From: Harmothoe impar
Lineage: Eukaryota; Annelida; Polychaeta; Phyllodocida; Polynoidae
Reading direction: 5' to 3'
Assembly (NCBI GenBank): GCA_947462335.1
Contig: OX381709.1
Coordinates: forward strand, 36,784,186 to 36,848,185
DNA length: 64,000 nt
The notes under the pieces are model-generated. The model was not told the origin of the DNA. It did no database searches and saw only the letters and a list, made by a program, of their open reading frames with translations. Both the position numbers and the translations under genes were made by a program. Below, piece after piece: positions 10,950-23,730 of the stretch; position 1 is the stretch's first letter; each line of letters starts with the position of its first letter.

Positions 10950-11375
10950 TGGCTCTATATACAATCATCTCTAAGCTTATGACATAATGCACTCAATAGG
11001 TACATCAATAGGGTTACAATCCTGATACTGAGGCTCTTTGGTGTATATATTTACATGAACATCCATAGGCACATAATTCATTAGGCAAATGCTTATGCAT
11101 TGTAGGACCTGGATAGTGGCCATGTCAGTTTGTCTAATACCTGATAAAGTTACTAGACCAGTATCAATTTTAGGTAGAACCATGGCTTTTAAGCTGGTTT
11201 AATGAGGCACACTATGTTATATATGGTTTTAGTTGTCTTAGTAACCATATTTTACTATTCAGAAATTTGTTCGTGGCTATAAACTTCTCTTGGGATGTCA
11301 GCTTTTCATCTAGTATTATGCTCAAGTACTTATAACATCTGAAAGTTCCGAGGGGCTCATCACCTAGTGGTAAGT
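10950..11375 (-). pseudogene. Decayed LINE (non-LTR) reverse transcriptase, C-terminal part
   Basis: On the minus strand a segment at about 11350-11220 reads as CYKYLSIILDEKLT followed by a helix-rich tract. This matches the thumb region after the YxDD box in many LINE RTs (YLG-x-x-LD-x-x-L). It is followed at 11183-10977 by an ORF starting MVLPKIDTGLVTL and containing TDMATIQVLQ, the usual RT C-terminal pattern of LPKIDYG then L-x-x-LQ. Stops and a frame break separate the pieces. I assign it to a LINE by motif pattern only; the clade is not determined. Confidence 0.5.
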
Positions 11376-11839
11376 ATCATCAAAAATGATAATATCCAAT
11401 ATCCTAACTACAGTATAATTTACTGTATTACGGAAGTAAAGGTCTCTGTACGTGAATTCAGGCAACTGAAACATCACGTTCCTTTTAGTCCAATCCAATG
11501 CAACACTTCATGCTCCAAATGCATAATCATCATCAGCCCAATCAAATAACAAATAATATTGACCTACTTCCCAAAATGGATTGACTTTGCAGGAAGTAGT
11601 GTCAATCAGCCTAAAGCAGCCCTCCTTCATGCTAGATATCATTGAGAGAACTGGATTCTGAGAGTTGTATCACCAATTCATATACACATCTCTTGGAAAA
11701 GCTGATATCAACGACTCCGATCCCAACAAATGCACATAATTTCCAGGCTAGGCGTCAGCAATATTTCACAACTGCAGCAAAGAGAAACAAGCTTCTTGAC
11801 AATTATGCTCAAACCGTCTGCCAACAACATTTTAGATGA

Positions 11840-12171
11840 GGCTGTGTCTCACGACCTTGGGACAATGTTTTTGTCTCTGATCGGGTGCCATCTCTGACCG
11901 GCTGCCGTCTCTGACCGGCTGCCGTCTCTGACCAGGTGTCAGAAAAAGGTGTTTTAAAAAGAATTATACTCATATATATAAGGATTTGGAAAAACGTTAT
12001 GGCGGTTGTTATATAATCATAGTTATAATTATAATTAGCCTCCTGCTGTTAGTATTTTGACCTTATCAATCCAAGCCGGTCAGAGACGGCACCCGGTCAG
12101 AGACGGCACCCGGTCAGAGACGGCACCCAGTCAGAGACATAAACAAAGTCCCAAGGTCGTGAGATACAGCC
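11840..12171 (+). mobile_element. MITE, GGCTGTGTCTC family, copy B (332 bp)
   Basis: The ends are GGCTGTGTCTCACGACC and an inverted GAGATACAGCC. Each arm holds three to four tandem subterminal units of the form CTCTGACCGG-TGCCGT. A unique centre includes ATGGCGGTTGTTATATAATC. The target duplication ATGA flanks it (11836-11839 and 12172-12175). The centre occurs inverted in copy C. Confidence 0.85.
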
Positions 12172-12490
12172 ATGAGTCAGTAGAAAGACAGCTCAGATTG
12201 TAGCAGAAGTACGAAATGCTGCTCCACTCTCGGGAAAATGGCAACATTTTAATATAAAATATGTTGACAGCAACATCAACTAAGAGAAGACCATAAGCAA
12301 ACCATAGTCAATATCTGGGTGTATCTTTTTGGGTGTATCATTTTGGTGTAGTAGAGAGAGATTAAAACTTAGATAGGATTATAAACAAATAGGTTGCTGA
12401 GTTGTTGGGTCTCTATTCACCGCCTGACCAACCAGGCTTCACTCTACTCCATTGTCAGGCTTCCTTGCAACACCATTCGCAATTGCTTAA

Positions 12491-12823
12491 GGCTGTGTCT
12501 CACGACCTTGGGACAATGTTTTTGTCTCTGACCGGGTGCCGTCTCTGACCAGGTGCCGTCTCTGACCGGGTGCCATCTCTGACCGGCTTGGCTTGATAAG
12601 GTCCAAAATACTAGCAGCAGGAGGCTAATTATAATTATAACTATGATAATATAACAACCGCCATAACGTTTTTCCAAATCCTTATGTATATGAGTATAAT
12701 TCTTTTTAAAACACCTTTTTCTGACACCTGGTCAGAGACGGCAGCCGGTCAGAGACGGCAGCCGGTCAGAGACTGCACCCGATCAGAGACAAAAACATTG
12801 TCCCAAGGTCGTGAGACACAGCC
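12491..12823 (-). mobile_element. MITE, GGCTGTGTCTC family, copy C (333 bp)
   Basis: Same family and nearly the same length as copy B, but its centre is in the opposite orientation. The target duplication TTAA flanks it (12487-12490 and 12824-12827). Different target duplications show that B and C are independent insertions rather than products of one inversion. Confidence 0.85.
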
Positions 12824-13722
12824 TTAATCCTTGTACCGTTGGCGTTGCCTCACCTCAAATTGCCGTATTATAACATCCAATTCCTCAAAAGAAAATAGGC
12901 GACCCTACATGTGTGGGGAAACCCCATTTGACGATTTCGTGGCTATGTCAGAGTTCAGTTGAAGCTCTGTGAGTCGACACAGTGGTCAGTGAGTTGACAC
13001 TGGAGTTCACAAGTCAATTTCTTGATACTTTTCAGTTTAAAGTAACATTTCAAAGATCCGACCTACCTTCCCTAGACTTTTAGACCATGTAACTATTTTT
13101 TGGGCCTTAGATCTAATGATAATGTAGTATATTTTATCATACAACAGGTAGGAAATATGAGCCGCGATGCCTCCCGTGTTAATTTCAGCTTTGAGCAAAC
13201 TATTAGCGAGTGTGAAGTTTGTACCAGCTGCTGAGCAAACCAGCCTGCTGCCGTCCTCCCCAGGCCAGGCTTGCTTAGAGAGTGATTATTTTTTAACAAC
13301 AGGGGGGGTGGATTGGGAGGGATGTGGACCCCTTGACCGAGGGGTGTAAAAAACGTGGAACCCTCTTGGGGTGGGTCGAAAGAATTTAACCTGTTTTGAG
13401 CCGAAAAGCATGCACGTTACTATGGCTCAGAGGGCCTACACGCGTGCTGATTTTCAACACTTAGCGGGGGGAGGGGGAAATGTTGTAAAATAAATGATCA
13501 CCTTAGTGTTAACGTTCTGCTCTCAGCTGCCCTGTATTGACATAGATAATGGTAGATATTGAGATTGTCTTTCAATCATTTGGAACCAAGTAATATCATA
13601 AGGCTTTGGGAAGGTTCAATGTAAGAGAGTGACTACATTGAATAGGTTGTATTATAATCGTGTACATCATCCCTGCAAGATGTTTGATAGGACAACAGGA
13701 TGCCTTTGTCTTGTTGGCATCA

Positions 13723-14041
13723 GGCCAAAAAAAATAAAAGGTGTGTTTCAGGCAACCCGACCCTAGTTTCAAAAAAGGGCCGACCCTAGCATTTTTTTCC
13801 GATTTTGGAGAATTTCTTTTTTTTTTTTGCAAAATATTCATATTTTTTGGAAATTTTAGCAATTTTTTGGTCAGGAAGAACAGTTCAATGCCTAATTAAC
13901 TGTCCAGTCTCAGGAAATTGCTTATTAACAAGAATGTCCAATAATTTCATGATATTCCTAGTTATAGTAAGAATCGGTGAGTCGTCTTAATGACCCGCGA
14001 GTCGATATGGCAGTCTGCGACTCATTCAAGGTACCTCCAAC

Positions 14042-14077
<36 letters not shown>

Positions 14078-14140
14078 GACCTACCTACCCTAAATTTTTG
14101 GACCATGTTGCCTGAAACACACCTTCTTTTTTTTTTGGCC
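13723..14140. mobile_element. Inverted-repeat transposon with poly-A/T interior (418 bp)
   Basis: The ends are inverted: GGCCAAAAAAAATAAAAGG-TGTGTTTCAGGCAAC on the left and GTTGCCTGAAACACACC...GGCC on the right. TCA is duplicated at both flanks. The related sequence at about 22150 lacks this insert and has a single TCA-equivalent (CACCACCCACTGG), which supports the boundaries. The interior includes an A run of more than 30 at about 14046-14074. A related partial copy may lie at 13050-13106. Confidence 0.75.
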
Positions 14141-14890
14141 TCACCCACTGATTTTACCCCCAGAACCCTCTAACAGAATTGTTAGCACCACCCAATGGTT
14201 TTACCCCCAGCACTCTACAACACAATATATTCAGCTCCTGATGCTGTGCCACAACACATCTAGAGACAGCAGCATCCTAGGCAATGAATTTGTCTACCCA
14301 TACTCCCCATGTTCACGTGGTGCAGTCAGGGCACGTAGTGGATTCCCATGTGTACAATCCGTGCAGGGCCCCCAGGTGTATTTACTGCATTAGGGAAGTC
14401 ATAAGGCCAGGAGGCACTACCTGATGTTGATCTAAACGTGGATCCACTTTAGGAATGCTGATCCATCTCAGCACCTGACAGTTATTGGAGGTAGGTAGTG
14501 AAAGGAGAGGATTTGTTCTGGGTTCGTGACACTTACCCCTCCGCCTTTGAATTCGCCCTGCTGGTTCAAGGGGGATTATAGGCCCGTGGGATATATCTAG
14601 AAAACTTTTTCCTGTAGCACTTCTCTCAGGTCTATTGGCATTGGAATAATGTGTAATATGTGCTTGAGTGCGCATACTGGATAAAGTCATGAGCTTTCAG
14701 CTGAGCTCCACACTACCTGTTTGGGAAAGTCCCTTTTTGTATTTAGTGCATGAGGCTGTAGTGTAGGGAGCAGAGGGTGCCCTGTCCGTAAAGTAGGAGT
14801 TGATTAAGACAGGCTGTATAGGTTTATGTATTCCGGTCACGTCCAGTTTATGTGTTCGGGTGAGAGGTGCAATGGGTTGAGGCTGGAAGT
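14141..14890 (+). repeat. Diverged dispersed duplication, copy 1
   Basis: Together with the segment at about 13680-13722, this stretch is collinear with 22120-22770. Shared landmarks include TTAGCACCACCCA, CCCAGCACTCTACAAC, GTGCAGTCAG, GGGAAGTCATAAGGCC, GGTTTTATGTATTC-like sequence, and GTCACGTC-AGTTTATGTG. Neither copy has a convincing ORF. Confidence 0.65.
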
Positions 14891-14911
14891 GGTGCCCAGA
14901 TAAGGACCATG

Positions 14912-15237
14912 CAGAGGCGTAGGAAGCAAATCTTCATTGGGGGGGCCCAGGGGGGCCCAACCCAACCAGCCTTAAATATTGGCCTCCAACCATGACAGTG
15001 CATACACACGCTCATATAGGAATTGTATAGAAAAGTAGTATTTGAGCCCCCTTTAGTTCTGATTGGGTGCCAGACCCCAATGTCCCTATGTGAAAAAGGT
15101 ACATTTTTTGAAATTTTGTGTATTACATTATAAGGTCTTGGCAAATTTTTGGGGGGGCCCAAACATATTCAGGCCCCCCCTCCTCTGTGATTGGGGGGGC
15201 CCAGGCCCCCCTGGCCCCCCCTTTTCCTACGCCACTG
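14912..15237. mobile_element. hAT-like MITE with CAG(T/A)GGCGTAGGAA ends
   Basis: The left end CAGAGGCGTAGGAA and right end TTCCTACGCCACTG are inverted and are followed inward by G-rich and C-rich runs (GGGGGGGCCC). CAGTGGCGTA-type ends are common in animal hAT elements. No exact 8-bp target duplication is visible; the flanks share CATG. It is non-coding. Confidence 0.55.
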
Positions 15238-15239
15238 TC

Positions 15240-16690
15240 ATGCATCAAGGAAATATCACAGTTGGGGGGATTTGTATTACATATTTATCAGCAGAATTCT
15301 TGTAAGTATTTACGCATTTTATCCATGCACATTCAAAATCTTCATTTCACAACATTGATGAGACAGCTACATTTCACGCAAGGTATATTCCGTGGCAGGA
15401 ATCTTGGGTAAACAGCAAATAGATTATTTGGTCCCTAAGATTTATTCACAACCTATCTAGCCATCCTTTTCAGCTCTCAAGTATCATATAGAACATGTAT
15501 ACAGGAAAGAAGTGTCTTTCGACTATGTAGATTATATGTGTGATAGATAGAGGGCCTTTCCGATTTTAAAAAAGCAATCAAACGTGATATCGACACTTGT
15601 TTCATGTAACCAGTAGTAATTTATTGTTAATAGCCTACCCTAAACAGGATTTCAAATGTTACTCATCTCTCATCTCATCTCATCATCGCTTTGTAAATTT
15701 TGTGAATATGAATGTTATTTTTCATCTTATCTCAATATTGAGTGGCTTACATACGACCGGCATGACACGCTATACTTTTTTTCCCTAAAGACCTGACAAA
15801 AGAAGAGGGTCTTGGTGGAAGAACGACAATGCGCCGAATCCTTATAATTGCTTTTATGTAATTAATTACCTAATAAACACTAAAAATAAAAGCTTTGGGA
15901 TAATCTTTATGAGGAATACAGTAGTCTTCTTAGAATTATTCCATTTTTGATGCTAACATTCTATATTTAGAATGTAAATAGAACGCTTATGATATCTCAT
16001 TTTAGAGATCTCGAGACAAACCTTCATCATGACTTCCCCCCTAGATACCCCTTTTTACTGGACTGGTCATATATATGAGTGCTGTATTATTTCAAACAGC
16101 GTAGTAAAGTCTATATCATGCAATATACAGAAGAGTATGGCCACCTCTGTACTAGAATTGAGTCAATAGAATCCAATGTTTTTTTAACTTATTGGCAGTA
16201 CCTCACCACACTATCATGTGCATTGCTTTTAGCATTTCTATATACACCATTTACAGTGATGTATGTTAAATCATTTATATATATGTATATGTTACTGGGG
16301 TATCATGGCTGAATAGCTTTCTAGTGACTGATGCCATTAATATAAATGTACCCATGCGGTGGCTGTAAATAACAACCACTACGTATGCTAGGGACGATGT
16401 GGCCCATTCTCTAATGACTAATTACAGTGCTGCACCATTGCCATAGAATCCCAAAGCTCTCAGTCTATGCCAGCAGAGATTTAAATTTCACACCGGTACA
16501 TTTAGTCCTTTTGAAAGGCTGGTTGCTGATGAAGAAGGTATCATTGTTTCATAACTGTCAGGATGTCTGTGAGCACAATTAAAATACAGTGTACAACACA
16601 GTTGATTACAACTCACTGTAGAAGCTGCAAGAGGTATTCTAAAGCTATTGTGAGAGTAGTAGACTGAAAATTGGCACAATCATCAACTGT
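15240..16690. other. Intergenic, nothing recognised
   Basis: AT-rich sequence. ORFs up to about 80 codons have no recognisable motif. I support no feature here. Confidence 0.4.
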
Positions 16691-16699
16691 TGGAAACAG

Positions 16700-16965
16700 A
16701 GCGTTTTGGGCTAAATAGTCTCAAAGTTGAGGGTTGCGAGATACTAACAAAACTATAGTATTTTGAGACAATCTTGCAGTTTTGAGACTATCTAGCCTGA
16801 GGGTTGCAAGATAGTCTCAACATTTTGAGACTATCTAGCCTGACGTGTGTTTTGAGACTATCTCACAATTTTTGAGTGTATCTAGCCTGAGGGTTGCAAG
16901 GTTGTCACAAAACCATAGTATTTTGAGACTATATCGCAACTTTGAGACTATCTAGCCTAACATGG
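16700..16965. repeat. Irregular tandem repeat built on GAGACTATCTAGCCT
   Basis: TTTGAGACTATCTAGCCTGA and GGGTTGCAAGATAGTCTCAA recur in both orientations about five times. They form alternating direct and inverted units. No coding sequence. Confidence 0.6.
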
Positions 16966-17357
16966 TGCCCTAGAAACCCTAAGAAACTAGGCCAATTCTA
17001 GATTTTTTTTATAACTGTTAGTAGATATTGTAGACCATTGGGCAAGAATGGGACAGCAGTTACAATAATCTGTAGAGTTAATTTGATTTTCGATTTTGCT
17101 TTCAGACCCAATCAAGCGTCAATATAGGAATTACTATGTTATTTCCAGTTGCAAAGCACCGCTACAATGGCACGCCTGACAGTTGGAGTCATGGGTACAA
17201 TTCAGCATAATGCAAATCCACCAATCAGACCTTCAATGTTCAGATCTAGATAAGTGGGCAAATCCGTCTCTACTATATCAGTACCATCAGGTCATCTACA
17301 ATCGTATTTAGTATAAATATTATTTAATGTTTACAAGGAGTCTTTCACAGATCATGC

Positions 17358-17830
17358 CTAATGGCCACCGTCCACAGAGCATAAACGAGGATCGTCGGTA
17401 TAAAAATTGCTGACTAAGCAATTAGCGAAGTTTCCCCCCACTCACCCTGCTCTGTCGTCACTTAGCTATACTATTTACACAGCCTCTATACGGCCGTCAG
17501 AGGTTGGTATACAGCCGACAGAGATAGGCTTCTATTTACATTCACATTGTATATAAATATTTTATGGTTTGACCCACAACTATTACCCCCCCCCCTCCCA
17601 TCCATTAAAGCTTATATAGCCAGGATTCGGCCAATAAAATCAAACAGATTATCCTTTACCTCCGTTTTTGTAAACAAATCCTACATCGGCCGATTAAATA
17701 ATCATTTGCAACATCCACTGGGTGTACACATCATTTGCACATCATTTGACACATCATATACGCCGAAGTTTGTATACAAACATTGTTCAAAATGTGCCCT
17801 ACTTTATGCTCTGTGGACGGTGGCCATTAG
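17358..17830. mobile_element. Inverted-repeat element with 28-bp perfect ends (473 bp)
   Basis: The left end CTAATGGCCACCGTCCACAG continues through AGCATAAA, and the right end at 17803-17830 is its exact inverse. No clear target duplication. Non-coding. Superfamily unknown. Confidence 0.65.
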
Positions 17831-20285
17831 CTGATGTGAGATCAATATTCAATGCTTTGAATTCAATGAATTGGGAGTAGATTTTCTATATTAAAGAGAC
17901 ATTGTGGGATCTCGTTTCAACAAACGTCGTGATTTAATATATCAACCTTGTCCCAGACTGTCACTAGTGCGCGGACATCAACAGCCCTCCTCCCCCTCCA
18001 TCCCTCCCTCCCTCCCTCCCTCTAACATGCAATTCAACTCAGACCCTATCAATGGGGAGGCCTTTTACTTTTCCGACCTGACCTAAGAGTAAATGTAGAT
18101 CTCTTAGCGTGGGGCTACCATTATGTCTCCCTAAAACACTTGTAAGAGGGAGGAGCACTATGCCTCTCAGGAGGAGCCACTCAGACTCACAGTATCCATA
18201 GTGTGGCACATAGACAATAACCCTTCTATATATCTAATATTCTTAAGTATATGTCTATCAATGTTAGGGCTTATGCAGGGGCCAACACATTTCTAGATTA
18301 TTCCATTTAACACAATGTGTTATTAGATATGTAAATGTGTTATATGCTTGCAATTGCAGTGCTTAGTTTAAAAAAAAGAGTTAAGAACAGAATGTGAATG
18401 AATAAAAACCAATGGGTTGATTTGACACAGATGATAGGGATTACTTGACAGCGCCGTAAATCTGTCATATATTTGGAACGGTCCTCTAAGGGCCCCAAAG
18501 TGCAGAACCTGAGAACATGTCACAAATTTAGCAAGCTTTGCCCAGATATCTGAATACACAATTAGCTTTCTTTAGAGTCTGTGAGACTCTGAGACCATCT
18601 TAGAGTATCATGTTATATTATCAACCAAAATATCCTGGAATTTGTAAAAACTTTAGAATAACCCCTTTCTTGTGCTATAAAAAGAAATTTCGTGTGAGTA
18701 TAGAATTGTAAAATAAGGATTATCTTCTTAATATAATGCTTCTATAAAGATGTCAGTAGTTTGCTGACATTGACATCATTAATTCGTGACAAATACTCGT
18801 TCACCAGAGTTCTGTAGCCGTAAACCCTTGCTATAAAGTTTGAGAGTGCGATGTGAGGCAGTTGCATGACAAGGAGACTAGTGAAATTTGATGTATGGGT
18901 GAAGTAACTTGTCTTAAATAGAGTGGTAAGGAACAATCAATCACATATGTCACCCAATTCCCAAAATGTATTTATATCATGGTGATTGATATTCCTAATT
19001 TCACAACTGCAATGGGGTAAGTTAATTGATCATAATCTCATTGTTTCTAGTTGACTTGGTGGTTGCTATATTATGCTAATTTGTTAGACTACGAGCATAA
19101 GCTTCTTCTCTAAAGTAATGCCTCATTAAATATTCATACAAATGCTGAATGTGTTACCGGTAGCTGTAGGACGGAGAATAAACTGTAGGACACCAAGGTC
19201 ACGTGATCAAGGCAGGGATGACATAATATATTCTAGTTGATATAGAAGTTGACCCCAGTACAATGTAGTAGTAGCCCAGTCCATGACGTTTTCTTTAGTA
19301 AATATGAATAGTTTCATGCTCGAGCCTTAACGTATTCCAGCATGATTTAATTTATGAGAAAAAAAGTAATTTCTCACAGCCAACGCCCGGAAAGATTTAT
19401 AATGAACCACCCTAGGCGTCTGATATATAACAATAAATGAGGCATTCTAGCCTAAGGCATCCATCAGGATGTAGCTCCCGCAACTCCTGCCCCCTGTCTA
19501 TTACTATATGTAGCTGACTTAGTAAGCTCATCCATCTGACCCTAGTTAATTAATTAGCGCTGTCTGTGGTGTGGGGCCCCTAGCAGAACCCTCATACATC
19601 TCCTCACCGGAACCATCAACCAACACTTTGCTGTTTCCATCAGCTCCTGGCATCTTAAATTGACTTAATTCACATGTGATCAGCCAACGCTATACTCTAT
19701 CTCTGTGAATCTGACATCTTGTCTACTTATCCCAACGTCAACCAATGTAGCTGTATATTGCCTTGACTGCCCTGTGAGTGAATCCATACAAATTTGCAGT
19801 CGCATTGGAGATCTTAATAATAAATAAAGACCTGTTACCAAAATCCCTTACTACACATGAGTGTATAAACAGCTTCGCCTATTTCATGCTTCCAGGTCAC
19901 ACAACCACGCCATATTTTTATCCGATCTAACCATACAATGTGGCCATTCCTGTAACCACGTCATACTTAAACACAAAACAGGTCTTTATTTCAGTTTTAC
20001 AATTATACCTCTCTTTATCAAACAATATAGACAGTGGTAAAACAAAACTCGTTGTTTGTTCACTTTATTATGCATGAAGTGGTGTCAACAACAGATCATA
20101 CAGGTTCTCTAGGTGCCATGTTATCTATGTCCTGTCCAACCCCTTCTACAGCTAACAACCAAACAAAGAGAGTCCAGAAATGATCCATCCTTAACCAGAG
20201 CAGTGCCACAGGGCTTTCCCAGCTACTCATACCTACTCATAAATCTAAGGGAAGTGGACATACCCTCCTTTATGAAGGCATTTCT
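17831..20285. other. Intergenic, nothing recognised
   Basis: AT-rich sequence with short shadow ORFs. There is a small CCCTCC run at 17990-18022. I see no gene, RNA or bounded repeat. Confidence 0.4.
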
Positions 20286-20287
20286 AC

Positions 20288-20291
<4 letters not shown>

Positions 20292-20361
<70 letters not shown>

Positions 20362-20371
20362 TATATATATA
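20292..20371. repeat. (AT)n microsatellite, about 80 bp
   Basis: Almost pure AT dinucleotide repeat with one AAAT interruption near the end. Apparent YIYIYI reading frames on both strands come from it. Confidence 0.95.
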
Positions 20372-22115
20372 GCTTTATATTGCTAGACTCAGAAACGGTT
20401 TGAAAGAATGTCTCCCAGGATATCCACAGGATCCCCAAAATAGTCGCCAGGTATATTAAATCCACAGAGAGAGAAACAAATCCCTTCATTTTAGTTAGAA
20501 GTAAAGGAAAGGGGGTTCGTATTACAGCAGAATGTTGACTGCTTTGAATCCAATGGCATGGACTTTGCAGTGATATAAAACTTAGACATGTGTCTAGAAT
20601 AGCATGTGTAGTGGCCAATGGGTATGCACAAAAGGTTTATAAAGGTTTTATAGCGTGGTTTCCTACTTGGATAGCAGTGACAATGGGTAGAAAAGACAAC
20701 AGAAATAGTAGCTGTTCTGTTGACAGCAACATTCACTAGTGGAAAACATTTGCAGGTCAGGGTCAATTCTACAAAAACAACAGAAACACATTTAGTGGAG
20801 CTGGGATAGATTAAGACTGTTTTATGTGCCTTAAAAAAGAATTTGGAGAGCACTGTTGGTGCTGGTGGATTGATGTCCACTGAGTCTCATCAGTCTGGGG
20901 GAGGTCAATACATCCTTCAGTACCAGGACCAAGTCATGGACTCCACAGTCTGCTCTACACATGGCTTCACTTTCCTATCAGCGATCCCCAAACCCATTTG
21001 TTTTTCCCATTTCCTTTTGTCTTTGTCTCAATTGGCAAATAAGATGATACATGTAGAAGATTTAGAATATTAGAGCTAATAATGGACAGTCAATTCCTTT
21101 ATGACTTTAATTCAAATAGAGTACGAACGTTAGTGCCTCAACAGATAGGTCTCTGATCTGTAAGGGAACGATGTCAGCTTTAGGCAGAGATGTAATGAAA
21201 CGGGCATTAAGTTTAAATGATGAACTGACTGTTGATCCTCTATGCCCGCTACCTTCCTGCCCAAGGCTAGAGCTAATGAGTGTTTATGTTCTTCCCCCAG
21301 CTGTTCTGTGCTGTCCATTTAGTAAGTATCTCAAAAAGGTAGACGTTGGAGGGCTGCATTTTAATAACTTTAAACCAAGTTTCCTCAGGGATATATGGTA
21401 AGGTTTAAGGTCAGGTAGTGATGATGATTGATTTTGTTGTAGGATTGTATCACCAACACGAAGAAACCATGAACTCATCTAAACTGTCTCTATGTCGCAA
21501 TAACTACTCCAGCCGTTTGCTCCTAATAGAGTTTAGCATTGCCAGACTCCTTGTAGTCTCTTTGAACTTTTCTCTCGAAGTCTCGTTAGTTCACACATAT
21601 GCTCCTGTGAATTATAACTCATGTACACCTGTATATTATGTACTAATAGTATATTTAAAAAAAAGGTGTCTACTTCGGACTGGATCCCTAGTTCCACATC
21701 AGTATCATGCCCCCCACAATCTCCATCTTCCACGACTCTAGACTAGCTGAGGATGATAGAACTGACAACTTGAGTAATAATCGCTCAATCTGAAGTATAT
21801 GAAGTTGGATGAATCTCTCCATCATAGTTTCTACAAGGTTATACTGTTTATATGTGAACTTTGAAGCATGAAATTAGTAGTGATGCGTAAGGATAAGCAT
21901 TTTCAGCTTGCTCTTCTTTGATGTAATATGCCTGTTTATTTGTATGCTGGCACATTAAAGATTGACCCTGTTCTGTAGCAACATGCCATTCTATTACCTT
22001 CCGAATGCTCAAACCAGAGCACACCTACTTCCCTTACACCCTAACCCCTTCTCTCTCCCCTTCTCCAGACCCACTGGCAGACTGTCAATATTAGCAGGCA
22101 GCTCCCTCAGCTTCC
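20372..22115. other. Intergenic, no supported gene
   Basis: Several ORFs of 60-130 codons exist on both strands, but none shows a recognisable domain, splice-site organisation or start context. Nothing else is recognised. Confidence 0.35.
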
Positions 22116-22119
22116 TGCA

Positions 22120-22790
22120 GCAGCATGTTTAGTATCACAGCAGGATGCCCATGTCTTGTTAGCACCACCCACTGGTTGTACCCCAGCACTCTACAACAAA
22201 ACATTGTACTCTTAGCACCTGATTCTGTGCCACAACTCAGGAACTCTCTGCACACAAAGTGAATTGTCTATCCATACAACAAGAGCAAATGGTGCAGTCA
22301 GAGCACGTAGCAGATTCCCATATGTACAATCTGCCCATGGCCCCATGTGTCTGTATCGACTGTTGAAGGTTCTGGGAAGTCATAAGGCCAAAATCCACTA
22401 TGAGAATTTTTATCTAAATTTGGAGCCACCTACACGAAATTAGTTTAATTCCAGCCACTGTTAGCTATTTCAGCATAGATTACAAACAAAATCAATGCCA
22501 ATAATTGGCAGTACAGTGAGGGTTTGAAAACCAGTCTAGGAACCGCTTTTGATGCGTTCACATTCTGTACAATGTTATGAGTATTACAGACATATCTAAA
22601 CACAATCTATTCCTGGAAAGCCTCCTTTTTCTGTATAGGGGCAGAGGGTACTGTGTCTGGTAGAGTAGGTGTTGAGGACAGGGCCTGCTGTATATGGTTT
22701 TATGTATTCTTGTCACGTCTAGTTTATGTGTGGGGGTTAGGGGTGGCACGGGTGAAAGCTGGCAGTGTTGGGGAAACGCAGTAATACCAG
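22120..22790 (+). repeat. Diverged dispersed duplication, copy 2
   Basis: Collinear with 13680-14890 minus the 418-bp insertion. It is the empty-site counterpart for that transposon. See copy 1 for landmarks. Confidence 0.65.
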
Positions 22791-22956
22791 AAGTGCACAG
22801 GTTGTATTCACCCAAAATAATGCGGCAAAGGAATTCGAAACCTTGGACCATGTTGACAGTTAGAGTGTGAAGCATATCAGAATGAGGCAAAGATCTGGAT
22901 ATAGGCAGCGTATAGGGATTATAGAGAAACCGCCTTTACTTGTTTAGGATGGGGTA

Positions 22957-23211
22957 CAAAGAGAAAAAAATCATCGTCAAAAGGGAGTCCAGGTTGCCTC
23001 CAGAATGACTCCAGGTCGCCTAAGGGAGCCTAGGTGAGCTCTCTGGCTGACCTAAGTGAGTCACCTGGGGGAGTCATATGGCTCTCTGGATCACATGACT
23101 CCTTTAGATCAGCATGAGAGTCACCTTGGCTACCTTAAGTGACCTGAAGTGAAGGGGAGTTATTCTGGAGGCAACCGGGACTCCCTTTTGGCACTGTTTC
23201 TTCTCTCTGTG
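22957..23211. mobile_element. Inverted-repeat element, AGAGAAAA...GGGAGTC family, copy 1
   Basis: The ends CAAAGAGAAAAAAATCA and an inverse ending CTTCTCTCTGTG are followed inward by AAAAGGGAGTCC. The flanks are TA on both sides (22955-22956 and 23212-23213), as expected of Tc1/mariner-type insertion. The interior is made of short units such as AGTCACCTGG in both orientations. Non-coding. Confidence 0.6.
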
Positions 23212-23730
23212 TAGGGTGGTAAAACACCGGTTAGAAATAAATAAATCAATTTCAAATGCCACTAGTTCTATTGCAAAACTAACATTACAATGTGTGACAT
23301 GTTGTCGATTGTAACAAGAGGGGTGTTGCTACACCCTTTTATATTCTCAGAAAATTGCAAACATGCCATATTTGTCAGTTATCTATGCATAGTATAAACT
23401 TATGGGATTTTCTATTTGCTTGGAGGGCGTTTACAGCCCATGCGCACACTATCTCTACATTCCAGCTGACATTATTACTCTGTAGATTGTATAAATGCTG
23501 TATATTCCTCAGAGTGTGATAAACGTCCATAATGGTATAACAGAATAGGGAGTGGATTATGGCTGCCCTTGTACAGGAGCCGGTCTACATTGTGGGTCTG
23601 CAGTACTGTAAATGCACCACTAGGATTCAATGTTTAAGGATAGAGAAAGTCCACACCATAGGTGTGGTGGCCGGCTTCTTTCAAGGATTCTGGATCAAAT
23701 ATATATCTAATAATTTATGCACTAGCCATC

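Noticed and set aside
20113..20618. ORFs ending or starting in YIYIYI
   Set aside because: Extended through the (AT)n microsatellite on both strands.
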